Source: Tetrapyrgos nigripes
Taxonomy: Eukaryota; Basidiomycota; Agaricomycetes; Agaricales; Campanellaceae
Length of the DNA: 64,000 bases
Direction: 5' to 3'
Assembly: GCA_013368315.1 (NCBI GenBank)
Contig: JAACJM010000214.1
Location: forward strand, 1-64,000
Positions 10,901 to 22,800 of the stretch are shown piece after piece. The translations under genes and the position numbers were made by a program. The notes below the pieces were generated by a model. It saw only the letters and a program-made list of their open reading frames with translations. It was not told the origin of the DNA and made no database searches. Within the stretch, counting starts at the first letter, position 1; every line of letters starts with the position of its first letter.

Positions 10901-11909
10901 TGGGAAGGACTGGCAAGTGAAGTAAGGCAGCGAGTGACAGGCCTTGAAGCTCAGGAATGAATGCGATCGGATTAATATTGATGCTTGGGGTGAATGAAAA
11001 GGTTATGGCAAGGACGCGTAGGGCCTACCATGGTCATTGTTGTACGTGGAGATTACTCAGTCTCATCGTCGTAGATGGTTCAAGTGACCATTTTTCATTA
11101 TTCCCTTTACCTGTCGTCCTGTGAGCATCCAAGGCGACAGGTCAGAAGATAATGGTTCTTGGTGAGGTGTCTCTAGACACCAGTACACGTCGTTCCGACA
11201 TATTTGCAATTTTTTGGTCGTATTAGAGGTCAATTAACTACAATTTAAGCACTTCGACCTAACGTCTTTGGACACAAAAATGTCCTCCAGGGCTAGCGAA
11301 ACTGAGCGAGACTCTGTACGTCTTGCTTTAGTGTTTCGATCAAATCGCAGCTAGATCGCATGCAGTACTGACCATTGAGCTTCCCAAAACCGTCTGAGTA
11401 ACCCAGAAACGAGTGCCCGTCCGAAGCCTGTTGATATTAAAGTTATGCGTAATGTAACGAGTCTTGCCTGCTTCAAGCCACCAAGAATGATCGATCTTGA
11501 GAGCCGACATCAACGCGACGATCACCGGAATTTAGCAGACCTAAGCAATCTCTGGGCAATGCTGAACCGGGGGGAATCTAGCGAAGCAAAAGGAAAGCCA
11601 AGATGGTACATGTGAGTATCGTAGCATATGACAACTAGACCGCTTTTTGATTTGATACTAGACTCGAGCCAGTCACTTCCGCGATGGTTTGACGGCTTTG
11701 ATCGACCTTTCATTAAAGTGTTGCAGAAAGAGTGGTTCGAGCCAGATCCAGTGTGCAGCCAATTGCTATAATCATGTAGAAGCGTTCGCACGAATTCAAC
11801 TTGTCACACCGGTAGTGCAGTGGGATATACCGGAGATGGAACCCCCGAGTCAAAGCTGGACAGATGCGCCACAAAATGAACATTCGATCTCAAACAAAGA
11901 GAACATGCA
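7940..11909. other. Unassigned host region without a confident gene model
   Basis: Both strands have short open stretches broken by possible introns, but no motif I can name. A 10-bp direct repeat (CGCAAGAACG, about three to four copies) lies at 8836-8867, GGGTCT repeats at 9947-9964, and telomere-like TTAGGGTTAGGG at 10725-10738. CpG is common here, unlike in the old transposons to the right, so this is probably unmethylated host DNA. Confidence 0.35.
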
Positions 11910-11914
11910 GATAA

Positions 11915-12605
11915 TGTTGGAATTTTATATTGATCTATACTTACAACGAACTCTCATATCTTTCTCTCCACTTTACTAGTATACACGATCCACCTGTATC
12001 CACATATGCACCAACTACTTTCTGTTATACTCCATACTTACATCATCTCTTACATCGTTGACTCTGAACTGATATCAGACATTACATCGTAGTATCTGCT
12101 ATTCTCCACTGTGTTATATTTATGGACTCACGCAACCACAGTAGCTAACAGTATGAAGGGGGTGTGGGCCAGTGCTGAGCATGGTGGAAACAAGTCCAGT
12201 GAGTTCAAATCTAAGATGAAGATATTCAACAAAAAACGGATATTGCTGGTTCAATTTCTGAGAAAACTACTAGAGTGTAGATCATTGTGTAGAATCAGAG
12301 CTATAATCAATATATATGAGATAAAGATACAGCCCTCAAGCTCTTGAAAAGGGAATACTTACAAGAATAGGGGCGCATATTCTCTATTACCAGAGAAAAT
12401 CGGAAAGACATTTGATCGAGACAGACAGAAAAAACCAGGACAAACTCAACATAGCCACACGCGGAAACACAGTGTAAAGAACTCGTCCTCATTCTTCGGC
12501 CTCGTAATAAAGACTTAGTAGTTCACTGTCTATACCTCTAGAGCCGCAATAGTATTCGTTGCCTCGCTTGTTTAACAAGTATCCTCATATTCATTTATTC
12601 TCATA
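11915..12605 (+). repeat. Solo Ty1/copia LTR (holding a nested insertion)
   Basis: Starts TGTTGGAATTTT and ends TTATTCTCATA, flanked by a perfect 5-bp duplication GATAA (11910-11914 and 12606-12610). It is the plus-strand relative of the copia LTRs at 26696-27032 and 56527-56863. Subtracting the insertion and its 2-bp duplication leaves exactly 337 bp, the length of those two LTRs. Confidence 0.92.
12155..12506 (+). mobile_element. Non-autonomous insertion, copy 2 of the dispersed family
   Basis: Starts GAAGGGGGTGTGGGCC and ends TCTTCGGCCTCGTA, between AT at 12153-12154 and AT at 12507-12508, inside the copia solo LTR. Ends match copy 1 at 3800-4941; the interior is shorter and more diverged. 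The two uninterrupted LTR copies give the empty site. Confidence 0.8.
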
Positions 12606-12948
12606 GATAACATGAGGAGAGCATTCTTGAGCCACGCATTTTCCAAGCCGCTTGCTTCCACTTCAGATTAGTTTTTTGTGCCTTATCTTTCAACACCTTT
12701 CACTGTATACAAGTACTTATTGTGCCAGCCATATCTCCGCCCTCCTCTATCGTTTTACTTGCTCTCTTGAATCCTTTCTTTGCTGAATTTCGCTGCATGC
12801 TCTGGTCATACTCTGAGATCAATTTTCCCTGGTATGTTAATATGTATCAGTGTTGTTTAGATATGTACTAACTCTCAGGCACTTTGATTTATCCTCTGTG
12901 AAACCCATCCTCTGTCGTATCTATCTATTTCAGTGTCTATTCGTATGC

Positions 12949-13100
12949 TGTCCACCTTCTGGCGTTTGATCAAATCCTGGGTCCCCATTCTGCTCCACAT
13001 TTTTTCAGCATTTTTCATTCTTACCTTGTCCACCTTCTGGCGTTTAATCAAGTTGCTAATCAGCATTTTCCACCACATTTTTTCTTCCAATATTGCATTC
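12949..13100. repeat. 78-bp tandem duplication
   Basis: Two direct copies, both starting TGTCCACCTTCTGGCGTTT (12949 and 13027). The unit is 78 bp, a multiple of three, and the minus strand reads a repeated LIKRQKVD peptide in one frame (12875-13108). Whether that frame is a real exon is unknown. Confidence 0.7.
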
Positions 13101-13185
13101 GAGATCAAAAAAGAGATTCACCTACAGATGTAGTATGTTACCCATTGCAATCATATCCTTAACATATCTAATTGAACTATTGTAG

Positions 13186-13694
13186 GAGGTGTACGGATCA
13201 CTTATTCAGGGTACACCTGACTACCATGAAGAGGAGGCTGCAGAGGTGGCTGTTAATATGTCTTCAGAACAATCTAATGCTGAGGTATGTAAAAATCTGG
13301 TCAAGGAATTCCAAGCGTACTTAAAGTTGTATTATAGACAACTGAAGACAGCTCCATCAACTACAGCATGTCAGAATCAAATATTCCATTGGATGATCCA
13401 GCTACTGATGTGGTATGTACCCGCTTCAATCAACATACTTAACATATCTGATTTAACTGTTGTGTAGGGGGTGGAAGGAACACTTACTCAGCCTACAACC
13501 AACAGCCATGAAGATGAAGCTGCGGAGGCTGAGATGGAACAATCTAATGCAGAGGTGTGTAAATATCTGGTCAGAAAATTCCCAGCATACTTATGGCTGT
13601 ATCATAGAAAACTGAAGACAGCTCTGTTGACCACAACATGTCAGAATCCAATATTCTATTGGAGGATCCAACAAGACAGCAGGATGCTGCACTG
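13186..13694 (+). CDS. Hypothetical protein from duplicated two-exon modules (partial)
   Basis: Four exons with clean GT/AG introns can be read: 13186-13284, 13338-13412, 13468-13554 and 13608 onward; introns are 53, 55 and 53 bp. Exons 1 and 3 are paralogous (both end EQSNAE), as are exons 2 and 4 (TEDSS..., MSESNI..., DDP/EDP). The coding unit is therefore an exon pair duplicated in tandem with its intron. The protein is acidic, Ser-rich and probably disordered. The open frame is lost near 13730. Start and end are not fixed; the family is not recognised. Confidence 0.5.
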
Positions 13695-13734
13695 ATTGCT
13701 CTCTTCGACCCGCGGAAGCATTACGCCTTCGGGT

Positions 13735-14138
13735 CTTAGGACAGATCCAGGCAAATGTACCGTACATTTGTAAAAAGTCCTGATTTCGTGTACTACAAGC
13801 TGGGTGGGGTCCCCGGGGGGGTAAAAAGTATAACAATAATATGTACTTTACCATTCTGGCTAGTGATGGCCTTGATCTTGCTACGCCTCGGCGATGGCCC
13901 ACACCCCTCTCATGTGAATACAACTCCCTCCTCTTTCTCTTTTCATGACACACAATACACAGGACCGTGCATCTATATCCTCATTCTCCCTCTCATTGCT
14001 AAACTATGCTCTCTTCCAGCTGACAGAGCTTTTGAAGGAGGGGAAAATGTAAGATCGCTTCAGATGGAAAGGTGTAATACCATCCCCACAGCGAGGAGAA
14101 TTACGCTTCTTCACCATATCAAAGGATGACATTCGGAA
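13735..14138. other. Unassigned spacer
   Basis: Contains a near-palindrome AAATGTACCGTACATTT (about 13755-13771) and a G-run (GGGGTCCCCGGGGGGG) but no supported gene. It separates the repeated-exon gene from the 3' end of the membrane protein gene on the other strand. Confidence 0.4.
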
Positions 14139-16193
14139 TCAATCGTCTCTTTTTATTTCTAATATCTCATCATCATCCACTACACTATCCAATATTACAC
14201 TACCACTAGCGCGACCGTTCCTCCTCCTCAGATTTGAGACCGTTTCAAGTTCTAGATCATAACTTTCTGACCATGGAATAGTGAGAACAAAATCAATATC
14301 AGTTAGCCTTTGAGAAGGGAGAATTCCTTCATCGACTGATGTATGAAGGTTGAGAAGCATACGTAATGCCATTATCGCGAAAAAGTTTGAAGTGAATGTG
14401 AGTAGGGGTTCTGTGGTGTAGGCCTGGGGTAGGGCCGATCAAAGGAAATTCAATAACCAGAAGGAAAAATTAATGTTGTGAATAGCTACCCCGGAAACCT
14501 AAGCCACAGAGGTAAGTAAGTAGATACACATGCGTATGGAAAAAGCTTGACTTACATAGTACGTTATTGAATGTGCAAGCGTTGCAAGCAGGATGAACCT
14601 TGTATATCCGCACCTCTCGTAATTGAAGACAACAATTTAAAGCGTGGATACTTACACGTAGTATACAGCACCTGTGATATAGAACAATCAAGGAGGAGTA
14701 AGAAATTGGTTATCGAATCGTCGGCCGAACTAGGCAAGACACTCACCATCTCTAAATAACAACGCAATCAACGGATCCGGCATCTGGGCATTGAAGCCAC
14801 GGTAATGTCTCATTAACCAGGATTTCCATAATATTAATGAAAACATGAAAGATTCGAAGACTAGACCCATTATCCATGGGAGTATGTGTTCTGGTTACAG
14901 ATAGAAGAAAGAAAGAGCGAAGAGGAATCAGATTGAGCATGAGTTTGATACAAGTACAAGTGAGAGACCCACCGAAGACACTGAGAAAACAAAGATCGAA
15001 GACGTGGACGATGATGAGCGTTCAACATGAAGGTATCTTTGCCGAGCTGAAACGAAGCCACTCACGTATCGAGAGGTACAGTGGCCACACACCCTTCAGG
15101 GTGCAATTCCATCCGCGTAATATCTTGGTCTAAGTACTTCCACTGTAGATGTAAATGTAGAGTACATGCATACATATGTATACGTATACCGGTGGATATA
15201 GAGGCATGGATATCAGCAAATTGTACACCAATTACTCATATTACTTATTTTAATAAAGTAAATACCACTCACCATAGCGATCCCCGTGATTGACAAAGTC
15301 GCAACAATCATAATAACCAAAATCCGGCGACTCCTTTCATAAAGTGCGTATATACGCAGGGCGAGGCAGCCTATCAGGGTCAGCGTGAGCGTAAATCAGG
15401 GAAACTGTGCCATAGTATACGAACCGTATACAAGCCCAGCTCTCAAACCGATCCAAACTACCCAGTAGAAATGGTATCGCTTGCACCTAGATACAAGCAA
15501 GGCAGTTAAGAATCAAAGGGCAGATCTAGGATTTATCTCGATTGGAGGAATTTTGGAATTTACTGACGCCTGGAAATTAAAAAGCAGAAAGATTAGTGTT
15601 CAGAGCCAGAGTCATGATGTCGACTTGTAACTAAGGAACAACGTCGTGATGAATCGAATGAAGGGGTATGTACCCACACTAGTATTCATCATCGAAAACT
15701 TCACCACCGTCACAGGAATCGTTCCGACCAACCCCAAATATCGGATGATAAGGAACCAATAAGAGGATAAGATTTTAGGGCGTGTCCAGATGTACTTGAC
15801 TTCATCGCCTGAAACGATATCAATCAGATGCGAAGACATCACCAACGACTGAGTACTAGAAAGTTAGGTAGAAGTTGGGCAGAACTCACCGAAAGTAATA
15901 ATGTGATCCCAAAAAAGAATCGCTATAAATTTTGCGTTTCTGGGTTACAAAAGCGTCCACGTTGAAAAGCTTGCAAAGACGACGTACTGATACCCAGGAG
16001 ATACATACACCTATGAATCATTCTGCGGACCCGCAGAGTATAGGATTACGTATTAGAAACAGGCAACACTGCAACGAACAGGAAAGGGAACGGCCAGGGA
16101 ACGGGAAAGGACATAGAAGCAATCAAATGGAGCTACTCACATCTGCCCCTCAATACCGACAATGTCAACACTGGAATTGCTGCCCAGATCCAT
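14139..16193 (-). CDS. DUF6533-type multi-pass membrane protein, multi-exon
   Basis: A minus-strand gene of a large Agaricomycete family. The first exon begins MDLGSNSS at 16193. The diagnostic DUF6533 block follows: FWDHIITFGDEVKYIW across an intron, then TRPKILSSYWFLIIRYLGL, with hydrophobic membrane segments. A further exon reads LYERSRRILVIMIVATLSI, a typical later transmembrane segment, and the C-terminus is a polar tail ending LEIKRDD. Introns are short and many, so boundaries between 14400 and 15900 are only approximate. The family is predicted to have several (usually seven) membrane helices; its biochemical function is unknown. One in-frame stop just before the DUF6533 block may reflect an unresolved intron. 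Confidence 0.65.
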
Positions 16194-16195
16194 AA

Positions 16196-17907
16196 TGATA
16201 TGATAATATCTGCATCAAATTTTTAGGACGAGATCGAATGATAGATCGAAAACGAAGGAAATGTTGGAAGGGAGGGAAATGGAGAGGAGGAACAGGATTT
16301 TGGGCAGTTGAAGGGAGTACTTAGAGAGACGGGGATACGAAAACAGAGGCTGCAAGAGACACAGGAACGAGAACGCAAAAACACAGCAACAACAACAGCG
16401 CAAAATATTCTAAAAATATTCTCTACAGAACCAGAACGAAAAGGCCTAGGACTGGGTCCGGGGGAGACGGGGGGAGAGGTACGCTGAGCGAGAGCGCGGG
16501 GAAGAGGAAAACGGACGAAGAACGAAGAACGAAGAACGAAGAACGAAGGAAGATTGACAAAGGAAAGGGAAGAGGGAAGGGAATCTTCGGTAGCGAGGAA
16601 ATGGGGAGGGAAGGAATTCATCAATTTCAACTAGTGCGTCCTTTTATAAAAGCTTTTCGGCCTTTGTCAACTTTACGCACTAGCCAATGCTGTCCCTGCA
16701 TCCCTGCATCAGGATTCGTGTATGTATGTAGTTGTCCAAGGAAACTTATGTAGATTGTATACCTCATTTGTATGTACCTCGTCAGCCTGTATAAATGGTA
16801 CTGAGACTTAGATCTTCATTGAGAATCGACTCGGAGGGTACATAGTATTAGTAACATGCGCAGAGATTTTCTGGTTTATTCCAGGGTTACAAAAGTATGC
16901 GTGCATATCGCATGTCTTGAGACCCTAGCTTAGCATACACGACGCGGTCTAGATATAGAAAAGCAAGGCTGTCCATCTCCCCTAATTACGATAATCTCAC
17001 ACCACCCGCATTCCCACCCCATCCCTGGTCTCCTTTTGGCTTCCTACCATCCGTTGAAAGCTCCAGATGGTGAGACAGAGGTAGATGTGAGCAGCGATGA
17101 GCAAAGGTGAAGGATCCCCGACTCCAATCCCCGACTCCGACAGAAGGGAGGAGAGGGACGTGTCCCACCGATCGATCAGCCGGGGGTTTAAAATTTGAAA
17201 CGGAGATTTCCGCATGAGGTCATTTGTTTCCATCGCGTTCCATCAGCTTCTTCACCGTTACCTCTACGCTCTATTCGGGACTCGTCGAGCTGCAGCTGCA
17301 ACCTCTCTATTCCTTGCTCTAACCGTTGGAACGTTGCAAACCTCTCCAGAGTCTGGGGAGATGATCTTTTTCGAGACCTTAGGATAATAGATATATCAGT
17401 CTGAACCAACGACGTCATGATTCCCAACACGGCGGTTTTTCCCATCTTTCGTCTTCACCCCGCCACTGGGCGGCGAGAGCCTTAAAATTTTATTTGGACC
17501 CCCTGAGGAAATGAGGAAAAATGACCCGAAAATCCATTTGGCATACAAGATGCAGCAAATAAAAGTTTACATGTTTTTGACACACCTCTTGCACCTGAGT
17601 CACAATCAGCCTTACCATTAGTTCAAATTGCAAAGTCTGCTGTCCAAACTGTCATAAGGCCTGAGGCAGTGGCAGTGCACTCGCATGGGAACAAAACGTA
17701 AGCTACGAATAAAATCTACAGCAAAATAGGTCACGTGAAATTTGACCTAAATATGGTTACACTTTCCCACAGGGAAGAGATCTGCGTTAGAAAAAGCACC
17801 GATACTATAAATAGTAATCGGAATAACCCATTGAACCTTGAAGCAGTGCGGCTATCAGCCTTTCACGTAGTAGTACGCTGGGGTTCATTCATACTGAACC
17901 TCGACGC
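16196..17907. other. Intergenic region with short repeats
   Basis: The likely promoter of the DUF6533 gene lies at its left edge. A GAACGAA tandem repeat spans ~16513-16548, and a purine-rich stretch precedes it. Position 17127-17255 holds a dispersed repeat also present at 61149-61271. No gene is supported. Confidence 0.4.
17127..17255 (+). repeat. Dispersed repeat, copy A (shared with 61149-61271)
   Basis: Both copies run from ATCCCC.ACTCCGAC through GGAGGAGAGGGAC.TGTCCCACC and TTTGAAACGGAGAT to GAGGTCATTTGTTT. Same strand, 44 kb apart. No inverted repeats or target duplication identified. Confidence 0.75.
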
Positions 17908-18051
17908 TGGAGTAGGGATTGAGGGTATATCAGGAAGATAGGGGCATGGTCACGTGATCTGGTAGAATACAGGCTCGGTTGTACGTAGTTAGACAACAGA
18001 ACACACACGTCGGTCGCAACCTTCTGCTCATAGTCGTCCCGGCCGTCTCCA
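17908..18051 (+). repeat. 5' LTR, 144 bp
   Basis: Starts TGGAGTAGG and ends CCGTCTCCA, with inverted ends TGGAG/CTCCA. Appears identical to 24393-24536. It is unusually short for a fungal gypsy LTR. Confidence 0.93.
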
Positions 18052-18284
18052 TCTTGGTGACGAGAGCACGATTCGACACTCGCAGTTAACACCCAGCAGA
18101 GTCTTCATCAATCTTACATCAGACAAACACCTAAAAAACCACACGTCACACACGTTTGATCCACGTTCCCAGTTCCCAGTCCCTATAACAGTCATCGTAC
18201 CCAGTCTCCAGTTCCTCGTTCCCCATATACTAGTTCAGTACACTTGTTAACATCCTGGCGCTATACCGTGGACAATATTTCAGC

Positions 18285-19859
18285 TTGAGCCCTACTAGTA
18301 CAAGCTCTACTACTCCGAACACCGACGACTACAACCTCTGGTTCACGGCAGTCGCTTGGAGGGATTCCTCACCCGTTATATCCTCATCAACTTCGGAAAC
18401 ATCATCCTTGTCATCTTCTAGTGACGACGATCTCCGGCCCATACCCCCTTACAACACTCCAGAAACTTCACCCGCACCAGGTCCCCTTGAGAATCCCGCT
18501 CGAAGGAAAAAACCCATAATGACATCACCAAAGCTCTTCGTAGGAGATGGCGACAACGACGAGAACCCAGCAGTCTGGCTCAAACAGACGAAAATCCACA
18601 TGATGGGGCTGGAAATGAATGACACCAAAATGGTCAAAACCCTGAAGGACTTCCTATATCCAGGATCAGTGGCCGAGGACTGGTATTATGAAGTAATGGA
18701 CGAGGCAGACCCACCGTCCACATGGGAGGAGCTGGAAACCGAGTTCGAGAAGAGATGGCCACGGGTAGTGCAAATAAAGAAGCAACCATCCCAATATGTT
18801 ACGGAGCTAACGAAGTATAGGCTGAGTGAGGAGGAGCTTATGAAGAAGGTGGAAAAAGGTGGAATAACGATGTGGAGTCACATGAAGGCAGCGGCGGAAT
18901 TGTTGGAATTGGCAAAGCAGGCGAAGATCTCGGAGAGCGACTTGCTTATACCTGACGTGCGCAGGAATCTCCCAAAAGTAATCCGAGATAATGTCGGCAC
19001 AATGCACAACGATTGGAAGGCGTTCGTGGAGGCGATTAAAAAAGTGGATTTAGAGACTATTAGAGACGCGGTAGAGGATCGGGAGAAGGAGAAGGCAAAA
19101 GAAGCGGAAGCAGAGAGGCGGGAGAAGGAACAGGCAGATTATTTGAAGAGGATGCTTGGCTCTGCAGGGAGGGTACCAGAATCGCCAACGAAAGGAATCG
19201 CGGGTCGTCTAGCTTCAACGAACCTCAGGAATGAGCCAGGGAGTTTCCAGGGGGACTATGGCAGCGGTTACCGGGGTGGTAATGCCGGTGGTGGCGGTTA
19301 CGGTTATCGAGGAGGCTATAATGGGATTTACGGAGGTGGTCATGGTTATCAAGGCGAGTTCAGAGGATACAACAGTGGAGGTTATCGTGGTCGGGGTGGT
19401 TTTGGAGGAGGACGAGGTGGTGCAGCTGGGAATATGTTTGGCCGGCCAGTCTACACAGAGGCCCAAAAGCAGAATCTAAGGGCTACTCTCGACACGTTAC
19501 CCCACCATCCCAACACAGCACAAGGAATACAAGCCTATGAGGTGCAAAAGGTGGAGTGGGCTGCGAGACATGGCGGTAACACAGAGCTGGTGACCATAGA
19601 TCGTCCATACCCTCTCCGGCCTGGCACGGCCAAAGTTTGCACTGGCGAATGCTTTCGATGTGGTAAACATGGTCACCGAAGCATGGAGTGTCCAGACCCC
19701 AACTACCTCAACCAGAAGGAGCAGGCGTGGCGGCGCATTTGCAGCAACACACTTGGCGCTTTCAGACAAATGGGCGAGAACATCATAGCTTGGGTCGGAC
19801 CAGAGTACTATGGAGAAGGGTACATAGGTCAGGGAAATGGCGAAGGGCCGTCCATGTAG
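18285..19859 (+). CDS. Gag polyprotein (capsid, RGG region, zinc knuckle)
   Basis: A 524-residue frame. Residues 1-75 are Ser/Thr/Pro-rich. The capsid-like region starts at KLFVGDGDNDENPAVWL. A charged coiled stretch (~260-295) precedes a Gly/Tyr/Arg-rich RGG segment (~320-385), then a CCHC zinc knuckle CFRCGKHGHRSMEC near residue 455. The frame opens upstream without an ATG: the likely start reads TTG at 18285, and the first in-frame ATG is only at ~18519. So either a near-cognate start is used, the ATG was mutated, or splicing supplies it. It overlaps pol by about 170 bases in another frame. Confidence 0.88.
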   Translation: MSPTSTSSTTPNTDDYNLWFTAVAWRDSSPVISSSTSETSSLSSSSDDDLRPIPPYNTPETSPAPGPLENPARRKKPIMTSPKLFVGDGDNDENPAVWLKQTKIHMMGLEMNDTKMVKTLKDFLYPGSVAEDWYYEVMDEADPPSTWEELETEFEKRWPRVVQIKKQPSQYVTELTKYRLSEEELMKKVEKGGITMWSHMKAAAELLELAKQAKISESDLLIPDVRRNLPKVIRDNVGTMHNDWKAFVEAIKKVDLETIRDAVEDREKEKAKEAEAERREKEQADYLKRMLGSAGRVPESPTKGIAGRLASTNLRNEPGSFQGDYGSGYRGGNAGGGGYGYRGGYNGIYGGGHGYQGEFRGYNSGGYRGRGGFGGGRGGAAGNMFGRPVYTEAQKQNLRATLDTLPHHPNTAQGIQAYEVQKVEWAARHGGNTELVTIDRPYPLRPGTAKVCTGECFRCGKHGHRSMECPDPNYLNQKEQAWRRICSNTLGAFRQMGENIIAWVGPEYYGEGYIGQGNGEGPSM

Positions 19860-22800
19860 ATGTCAAATGGATGGCCCAGAGCGATCAGACAAATAAAGGA
19901 GTTGAGGTCCCCTGGCAGGCGGAGGTGCTGTCTGGGGACAAGGTTACTAGCCCCACCGAATACCCAACAATAGACACTAGTGCTATACCTGTACATCCCA
20001 AGTTTGAATCAGATATCGTTGACCTTTACGAGGTGCGAGATGATGAGAACAAGGCAGTACCTTTTGTGCATGACGTGGGTTTTGTAGGTGTCGGTGAGGT
20101 GGTGGTTGTCAAAGGCTTTTTCGACGATGGTGCTATGGTTTCAGCAATGTCAGAAGGTGTTTTCGAGAATATTAAATCAAAACTAACCAACTGGGGACCT
20201 TCTACAAAGCGACTGCGTATGGCCAACAATGTTATCGTCCAAAGCTCTGCCTGCTGGAAAGGAGATGTGGTATTGGAGGGAGTGGTGGTTCATGGAGAGT
20301 TCGAAGTGTTTCGGAATGATGGTGCTTGGGAGTTCTTGTTCGGGAAGCCACTATTGGAAAGCTTCAAAGCCGTACACAACTATGACAAGGACTACATTCA
20401 GATTCCAAGTGGTGGAGGCACCATCAATTTGAGAAATGACTTACGAAGGGAGCATGGAATAGAAACGGGGGGCAATCTTAATGAACCCCCCTCGAGGCAA
20501 GTCTCACACGATGACCTAGGAAAGTCAAAGAGCATTACTGACCAGATGGCCATGGTAGGATTGGACAAACCACAAACCAGCAGTCGCATACGCAGGGTAA
20601 CAATTGAGGAAGTAGAGGATGAGGAGGAGCCCTGGATATTTCAGAGACAGAGAGGATTGGAGCAGAAGCGAGTAGACCAGCGTCAATCCGAGACGGTGAC
20701 AGAGGAGGCAAGGTCAAGCATGCCGAGAATGATGAAAGTGAAAGCGAGAATTGTGGGAGGAAGAAGGCACTGGGTACCGAGCACAAAGGAAAAGCACGTG
20801 AAGACAAACGTGGGGGGTAGTCGTGCACCCCCCTTGAGGGAAGTCTCAATTGGAATTGCTCATAGCCATGAACCAACAATTGACACATCACAATCTCTAG
20901 ATACTCCAATATGCCATGTCTCAAAGGAGGACCGAGACACAGAAGGTCAGCTGGGAATCAGCATACCTGTAGAAGGTCTGGAAAATGAGAATGTGTTCAC
21001 CAGAAAATCCAATCCATTCTTACCAGCACGGGTTGATCGGGTCATGAAGGAGATCACTATTGGAGACGACCTGACAGAGGGGGAAAGGCAACGAGTGGAA
21101 GAGTTCCTTCGGTCCTACGCAGACTGTTTTGCATTATCGGTCAGCGAGGTGCATGCAGTGGAGGGCGCAGTACACAGGCTGAACATACCTGAAAACTCGC
21201 AGTTTCCCAAACATGTCCACCAACGGCCTCTAACCCCACCCCAGAGGAGGTTCTTCAATCAGAAATTGGACGAGATGTTGGAGGCTGGAGTAATTGAGCA
21301 GTGCAGACCGGAGGACGTCAAATGTGTTTCACCTACGACATTAGCTCAGAAGGCACACGAAGGAGGAGGTCTCACCCTAGAGGAGCTTCAGCATCGTCTC
21401 AATGACCAATGCATACTCGCTGGGCTAGAACCAGCCTTTGACCTTCCGCACCGGCTAGAAAGCCTCCCCGAAACCCAGACACAGCCTTCACAGAAGTGGA
21501 GAATTTGTCAGGACTTCAATGCGGTCAATAAAGTCACGACGGTCGCACCTATGCCACAAGGCGACATACGGGCCAAGCAGCAGCGTGTGAGCGGGCACCG
21601 TTACCTGTCAATTTTCGATTTTGCCTCGGGATTTTATGCATGTGAAGTGGCACCAGAGTCGAGACCATATACCTGCTTCTACGTTGAGCAAAGGGGTTAT
21701 TTCTGGTACAAACGCATGCCGTTTGGACTCACTGGTGCACCATCGACTTTTGCATACATGACTGCGAAACTGCTGAGCGACCTGTTGGCAGACGAGGTTT
21801 TAGAACTCTTCGTGGATGATGGGGCATCAGCAGCGGATACTGTTGACGAGATGATTGGGAAACTCACCAGGCTCTTGGAGAAGGTTCAGGAGAAAAAGTT
21901 ATCCCTCTCAGCATCCAAGTCACGGTTTTTCATGAAGGAAGGAGTCTTCGCTGGTGCCAATGTGGGACCTGAAGGAGTTACACCCGACTTGACCAAATTG
22001 ACGGCCATTGTTGATTGGGCCCAACCAGCGGATGCTCTGAACCTGGAATCCTTCCTTGGGCTGACAAGTCACTTCCGAGACTTGATTAAGGACTACGCCA
22101 AGAAGGAGAGACCACTAAGAAACCTCGTTAATATTCCCCTGCCCAATCCATGTACGAAAACAGCATACCGAAACGTGAAACGAAACCACAAATTGGCCAA
22201 CCTTTGGACGGATGAGCATGCGAAGGCCTTCCTGGAGTTAAAGAAACTGCTCACCTCTAAACCAGTGCTCAAATGCCCACAGTTCGATGGTTCACCGTTC
22301 ATTATCACCTCAGACGGGTGTAAGGAAGGCTTTGCGGCGGTGCTATCACAGCGTTTCGAGACGGTGCTCCCTAACGGCCAAACTACACGGAAGGTCCATC
22401 CTATCGCTTTCATGTCAAAACGTACCTCAAGAACCGAGGAAAAGTACAAACCATTCCTACTCGAGTTCGCTGCACTCAAGTGTGGTCTGGATAAATTCTC
22501 AGACACTATTTGGGGCTCACCCATAGAGATTGAAACCGACTGCCAGGCATTATGAGACGTCATTATGAACCCCAACCTAAACGCTACACACGCACGGTGG
22601 CGTGACGGTATCATAGCACACAACATAGTCGAGGTCCGCCACATACCGGGAAAGAAGAACGTCGTGGCAGATGGTTTAAGCAGAATGTGGGAGGACACGC
22701 CGAGGTTGCCAGGTGATGGAAGTGAGTGGACGGTGAGCGAGGATTGGGAGTCCTCACATGGCCTGGTCCACGACGTGATGCAAGTCGTGGTGGATGCTGA

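Noticed and set aside
11725..11760. Possible tRNA B-box (GGTTCGAGCC)
   Set aside because: No A-box at the right distance, no cloverleaf pairing, and no T-run terminator.
16223..16630. 135-residue Ser/Pro/Phe-rich frame as a secreted protein
   Set aside because: Low-complexity, purine-rich region on the other strand with a GAACGAA microsatellite; it looks like the 5' region of the DUF6533 gene.
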